A DNA stretch of 9,618 nt. It comes from DASYSA01 sp036003885 (GTDB lineage: Bacteria > Acidobacteriota > Blastocatellia > UBA7656). A model generated the notes under the pieces. That model did not search any database. It had not been told where the DNA came from and saw nothing but the letters and a program-made list of their open reading frames with translations. Position 1 is the stretch's first letter, and each line of letters opens with the position of its first letter. The position numbers were made by a program, and so were the translations under genes. The stretch covers positions 1-9,618 of the forward strand of contig DASYSA010000264.1 of the NCBI GenBank assembly GCA_036003885.1. The letters are read 5' to 3'. This document shows, piece after piece, positions 6,362 through 9,618 of the stretch.

Positions 6362-6988
6362 ATGATGGCAAACTCGATAACTCAAACGGATGCCGACCTG
6401 CTGAGGCTCACAATGGCCGGAGACGATCAGGCATTCACCGCGCTCTACCGGCGGCATCAAGGTCAGGTTTATAGGTTCGCACTCTTAATGTCCGGCTCCG
6501 TCGGCATCGCCGAGGATGTCACGCAAGAGGTGTTTCTAATGCTAATCCGCGAGGCCCCCCGTTACGATCCGGCGCGAGGACAGCTCTCTTCCTTTCTGTA
6601 CGGAGTCGCCCGCAATTACGTGCTCCGGTGTATCGAGCGGGATCGCTCTTACGTGCCTCTCATCGACGAATCTGAAGAGGACGGAGCGGTACCGGTCGCA
6701 CAGTTGATTGATCGAGACGATCCCCTCGGAAATCTAACTCGCAATGAAGTGATCCGGTTGGTGCGCCAGGCGGTAGTAGCCTTGCCTGCGCGCTATCGCG
6801 AGGCAGTCGTCCTGTGTGACTTCCAGGAATTGAGTTACGCCGAGGCGGCGAAGGTGCTCGGCTGCCCTGTCGGCACAGTGAGCTCACGTCTTCATCGCGG
6901 GCACGCCTTGCTGCTTGAAAAGCTGCGCGCGGTGAAAAAATCGGATTCGACATTGCATGAACCTTCTCCGCTGAGGTGCTTCGCATGA
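6362..6988 (+). CDS. RNA polymerase ECF-type sigma-70 factor
   Basis: A 208-residue sigma factor with only the sigma2 and sigma4 regions. Sigma2 spans about residues 24-95: AFTALYRRHQGQVYRFAL, then AEDVTQEVFLMLIR (core binding), then GQLSSFLYGVARNYVLRCIE (-10 recognition). Sigma4 spans about 130-190: LPARYREAVVLCDFQELSYA followed by the helix-turn-helix EAAKVLGCPVGTVSSRLHRG, which contacts the -35 box. The linker is acidic (DESEEDG). ATG 6362 (or the adjacent 6365) is preferred; the frame stays open to TTG 6299 but the added residues are not family-like. The ribosome site is weak. The stop overlaps the start of the zinc anti-sigma gene in an ATGA, so the pair is co-translated and the neighbour is almost certainly its regulator. 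Its regulon cannot be read from the sequence. Confidence 0.93.
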   Translation: MMANSITQTDADLLRLTMAGDDQAFTALYRRHQGQVYRFALLMSGSVGIAEDVTQEVFLMLIREAPRYDPARGQLSSFLYGVARNYVLRCIERDRSYVPLIDESEEDGAVPVAQLIDRDDPLGNLTRNEVIRLVRQAVVALPARYREAVVLCDFQELSYAEAAKVLGCPVGTVSSRLHRGHALLLEKLRAVKKSDSTLHEPSPLRCFA

Positions 6989-7725
6989 ATTGCCGAGACT
7001 TCGAAATGATCATCACCACACTGGCACGCGAGAAGGTGCTTGAAGGGATCACCCGCGAGAAAAGCCTGGCTCATGCTGAGGCTTGCGCGCGGTGCGCAGG
7101 CAGGCTCGCCGAAGAGAGAGCCTTACTGGCCGGTGTACAGGCCGTAGTTGAAGATATAGCCGGCGAAAGCGCGCCAATGCGCGTTGAGGCCGCGCTGCTT
7201 CTCGCATTCCAGGAGCGCGCGGGATCCAGCTCGCACGTATTGCGAATGCCTCAAAGTAGGGACCTGACCCGCTGGATGTGGGCAGCGGCAGCGGCGGCAA
7301 TCCTGGCCCTTGTTTCGACGGTGGTAGTCTCCCGGCTGCATGGCCGCTCATTCAACGAGAACAATGCCGCGCGCGAGCTATCGTCCGGGTCTCCGGCTCC
7401 GACTACGCCGCCTGAGCGCATCGTGACCGGAGCAGATGACAATAGGCGGGCTACCCCTGGTCCGCGACGGAGAGAGGCGGGGCGCCACGCAATTCTTCAC
7501 CACGAGCAGGGTGGGAGGGAGATTGCGACTGATTTCCTACCACTGCTGGATGGAGACGATCTCAGCTCATTGGATAGCAGTCAGTTGGTTCGCGTCGAAT
7601 TACCGGGCTCCGCACTCATTGCAGTGGGGCTGCCGGTTGATGCTGAAATGGCAAACACCCCGGTCAAAGCCGATGTGCTGCTCGGCCACGACGGGCTGGC
7701 GCGGGCGATTCGGTTCGTGCGCTGA
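6985..7725 (+). CDS. Membrane-anchored zinc-binding anti-sigma factor (ZAS type)
   Basis: Predicted partner and inhibitor of the upstream sigma factor, 246 residues. The cytoplasmic N-terminus carries H30-x3-C34-x2-C37 (HAEACARC) plus Cys3, the zinc-binding anti-sigma signature that can respond to redox state or only hold the fold. One transmembrane helix spans about 97-115 (WMWAAAAAAILALVSTVVV). A proline/serine-rich linker follows, then a C-terminal outside domain (about 185-246) ending LLGHDGLARAIRFVR, which I associate with acidobacterial anti-sigma proteins. ATG 6985 is chosen: GAGGTG at 6973-6978 is a good ribosome site with six bases of spacing, and the ATG overlaps the sigma stop (ATGA). 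The GTG at 6976 lies within that site and is unlikely. Signal loss would require proteolysis or a zinc/thiol change; which one is unknown. Confidence 0.9.
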   Translation: MNCRDFEMIITTLAREKVLEGITREKSLAHAEACARCAGRLAEERALLAGVQAVVEDIAGESAPMRVEAALLLAFQERAGSSSHVLRMPQSRDLTRWMWAAAAAAILALVSTVVVSRLHGRSFNENNAARELSSGSPAPTTPPERIVTGADDNRRATPGPRRREAGRHAILHHEQGGREIATDFLPLLDGDDLSSLDSSQLVRVELPGSALIAVGLPVDAEMANTPVKADVLLGHDGLARAIRFVR

Positions 7726-7755
7726 GGTCGGCGATCGAGCTCGTCTAACGACGGT

Positions 7756-7769
7756 AACCTGATCAGGTT
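7756..7769. promoter_or_regulatory. 14-bp perfect palindrome, possible operator
   Basis: AACCTGATCAGGTT is a perfect 14-bp inverted repeat without spacer, in the 72-base gap between the anti-sigma gene and the secreted-protein gene, 28 bases before ATG 7798. Such a site can bind a dimeric regulator; as RNA it would form only a five-pair stem. No T run follows, so it is not a terminator. Confidence 0.35.
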
Positions 7770-7797
7770 GAACGTAGGATATAAGAGAGAGACAACC

Positions 7798-8877
7798 ATG
7801 AAGATACAGAGATCTCGAGTGACCGCCTTCATAGGATTACTTGCACTCCTGTCCGCCGGCATCCACTTACCAACACACGCCCAGGAGAAGAGAGAGCCCA
7901 AGAAGCCGGATTATGCTATCCCCCTCGAATCCACTCCATTCCCCGGAGCCGCCAACCAGGACTTCCCAATTGAGGGCGCCGCCACTATCAAATTCCTGGA
8001 GGCGAGATTTGCGTTCGATAAGCTGGTGAAGGGAGCGGCCTATTCGGCGGTCGCAGTTACTGAAACGACCCAGACTCTCAGCGACGGCAATCAGATTACG
8101 CGGAAGTCTGAAGTCACCCTGTATCGGGATAGCGAAGGGCGCACACGGCGCGAACAGACCCTTGAGGGTGTGAAAACCTGGCCGGCGGCTGGAGATCCGC
8201 CTCGAATGATCTTCATCAACGATCCTATTGCCGGCTATAACTATGTCCTTGATCCGCGCACGCGGACTGCTCGTAAGACCGGTGGCGCTGGCAAGGGCAA
8301 ACCTGGAGACGCACTCAACAACGAGAAGGCTAAGACGCTCGACAAGCTGGAAAAGGCGGGCAGAAAGGTGGCGACGAAACAAGACCCAACCGAGACTGGC
8401 GGAAATGCACCGCCCGTCAGGATTGCGAAGCCACCCGACGCGAACTCAGCTCCGGACGGCGCGAAGATGGTCCGGCAGGTGAAGATTGCGCCTCCAGCCG
8501 AGGGCGCGAAGATGGCGCGGCTAGTGAAGCCTGAAATATCAATCGGCGCGAAGAAGAGCGAATCACTCGGAAAACAGATCATTGAGGGCATCGAGGCCGA
8601 GGGCACGCGCTCGACGACCACCATTCCGGCCGGTGAGATCGGTAACCGATTGGCCATCGAGATCGTCGACGAGCGATGGTACTCGCCTGAGTTGCAAACG
8701 CTGATGATGAGTAAGCACCACGACCCGCGGTCCGGCGACACGATCTATCGGCTGACGAACATGAACCGTGGCGAACCCGATCGTTCGCTGTTTGAGGTCC
8801 CACTCGATTACACGCTCAACGACGCATCGAAGCCTTCGCCAGCACGCATAAAGAAGTCCGAAGATGAGCGCTTATGA
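7798..8877 (+). CDS. Secreted protein of unknown function, 359 residues, in the sigma/anti-sigma cluster
   Basis: No named family recognised. A signal peptide (MKIQRSRVTAFIGLLALLSA, probable cleavage after THA at residue 28) sends it to the periplasm or outside. Two conserved-looking parts flank a low-complexity linker. The N-part (about 40-165) includes AVTETTQTLSDGNQITRKSE and LYRDSEGRTRREQT; the C-part (about 262-350) includes EGTRSTTTIPAGEIGN, ERWYSPELQTLMMSKHHDPR and LFEVPLDYTL. The DGN..R.S....RDSEGR..RE pattern recalls beta-sheet envelope proteins of the LolA/RseB kind, but this is only a resemblance. The linker contains three GAK repeats. ATG 7798 follows a purine-rich GAGAGAGA; a frame-open TTG at 7768 lies inside the palindrome and would spoil the signal peptide. 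Position after the anti-sigma gene suggests a regulated output or signal-sensing partner. Confidence 0.8.
   Translation: MKIQRSRVTAFIGLLALLSAGIHLPTHAQEKREPKKPDYAIPLESTPFPGAANQDFPIEGAATIKFLEARFAFDKLVKGAAYSAVAVTETTQTLSDGNQITRKSEVTLYRDSEGRTRREQTLEGVKTWPAAGDPPRMIFINDPIAGYNYVLDPRTRTARKTGGAGKGKPGDALNNEKAKTLDKLEKAGRKVATKQDPTETGGNAPPVRIAKPPDANSAPDGAKMVRQVKIAPPAEGAKMARLVKPEISIGAKKSESLGKQIIEGIEAEGTRSTTTIPAGEIGNRLAIEIVDERWYSPELQTLMMSKHHDPRSGDTIYRLTNMNRGEPDRSLFEVPLDYTLNDASKPSPARIKKSEDERL
8458..8553 (+). repeat. Internal GAK repeat in the secreted protein's linker
   Basis: GGCGCGAAGATGG occurs at 8458-8470 and 8503-8515, and GGCGCGAAG again at 8545-8553. The encoded peptides are GAKMVRQVK, GAKMARLVK and GAKKSE (residues 221, 236 and 250). 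Periods are 45 and 42 bases, so the frame is kept. The pattern indicates recent in-frame duplication within a flexible basic linker. Confidence 0.75.
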
Positions 8878-8894
8878 GCCCTGGTCATCGGCAG

Positions 8895-8944
8895 CGTCTC
8901 TTGTTTCTATATTGTGCCAATGAAACAAGGACGGTTAATTTTTT
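8895..8944 (+). terminator. Rho-independent terminator of the sigma / anti-sigma / secreted-protein unit
   Basis: CTTGTTTC (8900-8907) pairs perfectly with GAAACAAG (8922-8929). After a one-base bulge (T8899) the stem extends with CGTC (8895-8898) against GACG (8930-8933), giving 12 pairs around a 14-base loop. GTTAA leads into six T at 8939-8944. It starts 18 bases after the stop codon at 8877, the expected place. Confidence 0.75.
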
Positions 8945-9008
8945 GTTAAGCAGATAATTTCTTCTCAACTTTTACGGTCTGAACTCAGTACATCCATTAG
9001 GAGGATTT

Positions 9009-9042
9009 AGACCGGCGCCTTTATCAAGGCGCTGACTGGTCT
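9009..9042 (+). other. Strong hairpin, two-part stem
   Basis: GCGCCTT (9015-9021) and AAGGCGC (9026-9032) form seven perfect pairs around the four-base loop TATC. AGACC (9009-9013) and GGTCT (9038-9042) close the base after an asymmetric internal loop. No T run follows, so this is unlikely to be a simple terminator. It may be a stem of a structured RNA or 5' leader. Confidence 0.6.
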
Positions 9043-9111
9043 CACCACGCGCTAATCACTGAGCCGGCGAGAACTGGATTGTCCGCCGCAACTGATCCAG
9101 GCTCGATCGGC

Positions 9112-9140
9112 AGTTCAACCGGTCAGGGTTGAACTCTTTT
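9112..9140 (+). terminator. Terminator-like hairpin with short T run
   Basis: AGTTCAACC (9112-9120) and GGTTGAACT (9127-9135) make a nine-pair perfect stem around the six-base loop GGTCAG. One C, one T, then CTTTT-like bases follow, with four T at 9137-9140. The stem is only moderately GC-rich and the T run short, so termination would be partial. No gene ends just before it, so it would end a small RNA or act as an attenuator in the leader of the TPR gene. Confidence 0.45.
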
Positions 9141-9205
9141 GGCAGTGTAAGTCAATTGATCCGCTGCGACGCGATCATTCCCTGCGTAACAGAAAGGCAG
9201 AGGAC

Positions 9206-9233
9206 TTGACCGAAGGTTTGGCGGACTAGCTAT
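9206..9233 (+). promoter_or_regulatory. Weak possible promoter before the TPR gene
   Basis: TTGACC (9206-9211) is a good -35-like hexamer. TAGCTAT (9227-9233) at 15-16 bases downstream is only a loose -10 match. The distance to ATG 9300 is reasonable. Low certainty. Confidence 0.2.
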
Positions 9234-9299
9234 CTGTGTGCCTGAAGAGTTCCTACCCGATGCCGTTGCCACGAACATACCCAATACTGGAGGGCCATC

Positions 9300-9618
9300 A
9301 TGCTCAACCTTCGACGTGTCTGTTCGCTGCTTCTCCTCGTCCTCTTTCTAACATTAACGGCCAACGCCCAGGACCGTCGCGCCGCGCTGGAATTCTACGA
9401 ACGCGGCCGCCAGCGTTATGCAAAGGGAAACATGGATGGCGCGATCGCCGACTTGACCCATGCAATAGCGCTTTTCTCCCTCCCCCAGGCAAATCTTCGA
9501 CGGAGCGGCCAGGGCTGGAGATCGAGCCGGGAATTCAACGACGAAGCCTCGAACTTCGATCACATCAAACTCCTCGATCCACTTGCCGCGGGCGCTTACT
9601 CCGATCGCGCTCTGGCTC
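9300..9618 (+). CDS. Secreted TPR-repeat protein (3' partial)
   Basis: The frame is open from ATG 9300 to the window edge, so the gene continues beyond it; 106 residues are visible. A clear ribosome site GGAGG (9289-9293) lies six bases before the ATG. Signal peptide: MLNLRRVCSLLLLVLFLTLT followed by ANAQ, with probable cleavage before DRRA. The mature start, FYERGRQRYAKGNMDGAIAD followed by LTHAIAL, matches a tetratricopeptide helix pair, and DPLAAGAYSDRALA at the edge looks like the start of another repeat. The stretch between is a less regular insertion typical of divergent TPR proteins. TPR domains mediate protein-protein contact; here this would be in the periplasm or at the cell surface. 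No specific partner can be inferred. Confidence 0.82.
   Translation, partial: MLNLRRVCSLLLLVLFLTLTANAQDRRAALEFYERGRQRYAKGNMDGAIADLTHAIALFSLPQANLRRSGQGWRSSREFNDEASNFDHIKLLDPLAAGAYSDRALA

Larger units (their letters stand above)
8945..9299 (+). other. Gene-free stretch with hairpins upstream of the TPR gene
   Basis: No credible reading frame. It holds a hairpin at 9009-9042 (outer AGACC/GGTCT, inner seven-pair GCGCCTT/AAGGCGC, loop TATC), a weaker six-pair hairpin at 9074-9100 (CTGGAT/ATCCAG), and a nine-pair hairpin at 9112-9135 followed by TTTT. The last 160 bases have no further structure I can see except a possible weak promoter. The stretch could be a long 5' leader or carry a small RNA gene. 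Confidence 0.5.

Noticed and set aside
8241..8741. 166-residue minus-strand frame opposite the secreted protein
   Set aside because: Shadow of the plus-strand gene, which has a signal peptide, correct spacing and a terminator.
8999..9004. Perfect AGGAGG ribosome-binding-like sequence
   Set aside because: No start codon follows at a usable distance and a TAG stop appears almost at once; probably chance or part of the RNA structure.
9304..9492. Minus-strand frame opposite the TPR gene
   Set aside because: The plus strand has a strong ribosome site, a signal peptide and TPR character; the minus frame is a shadow.

Overview
The window reads as a fragment of a bacterial chromosome, most likely from the Acidobacteriota and probably from the Blastocatellia side of that phylum. 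This is inferred from gene content: a fused two-module orphan permease of the ADOP type typical of acidobacteria, a zinc-binding anti-sigma factor with an acidobacterial-looking C-terminal domain, secreted proteins of unnamed families, and short tandem repeats between genes. No marker gene is present, so the taxonomy is only a suggestion. There are no tRNA or rRNA genes, CRISPR arrays, transposase genes or phage genes.

Layout. (1) Positions 1-1871, plus strand: the 3' two thirds of a large ADOP-type ABC permease that enters from the left edge. It is split by a one-base frameshift in a run of four T at 572-575. (2) 1874-1922: seven perfect copies of a 7-bp unit directly after its stop codon, followed by a secreted SGNH/GDSL-type hydrolase gene ending at 2695. 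(3) 2696-2881: a short convergent gap with a degenerate CACTC-type repeat and a doubtful small ORF. (4) 2882-5942, minus strand, in transcription order: two overlapping MacB-like permease genes (5942-4725, then 4732-3437), an 8-bp tandem repeat, and a small conserved hypothetical gene (3328-2882). No ABC ATPase gene or membrane-fusion gene accompanies the permeases inside the window. (5) 5943-6361: a divergent intergenic region with CAGAT-type repeats and a possible ECF promoter. (6) 6362-8877, plus strand: an ECF sigma factor, its translationally coupled membrane-anchored zinc anti-sigma factor (ATGA overlap), and a large secreted protein of unknown function, closed by a convincing hairpin plus T-run terminator at 8895-8944. 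(7) 8945-9299: a non-coding stretch with three consecutive hairpins, the last followed by four T. (8) 9300 to the right edge: the start of a secreted TPR-repeat protein.

How the genes may work together. The best-supported unit is the sigma / anti-sigma / secreted-protein cluster. The anti-sigma factor spans the membrane with a HxxxCxxC motif on the inside and a folded domain outside. It would hold the sigma factor until an envelope or redox signal arrives, and the neighbouring secreted protein is a natural candidate for a regulated output or a sensor partner. The two minus-strand permeases probably form one heteromeric MacB-type permease that borrows an ATPase encoded elsewhere. Nothing in the window is an obvious new defence or mobile system. 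The most unusual signals are the short tandem repeats at gene boundaries, the structured non-coding region before the TPR gene, and a 14-bp perfect palindrome before the secreted-protein gene.
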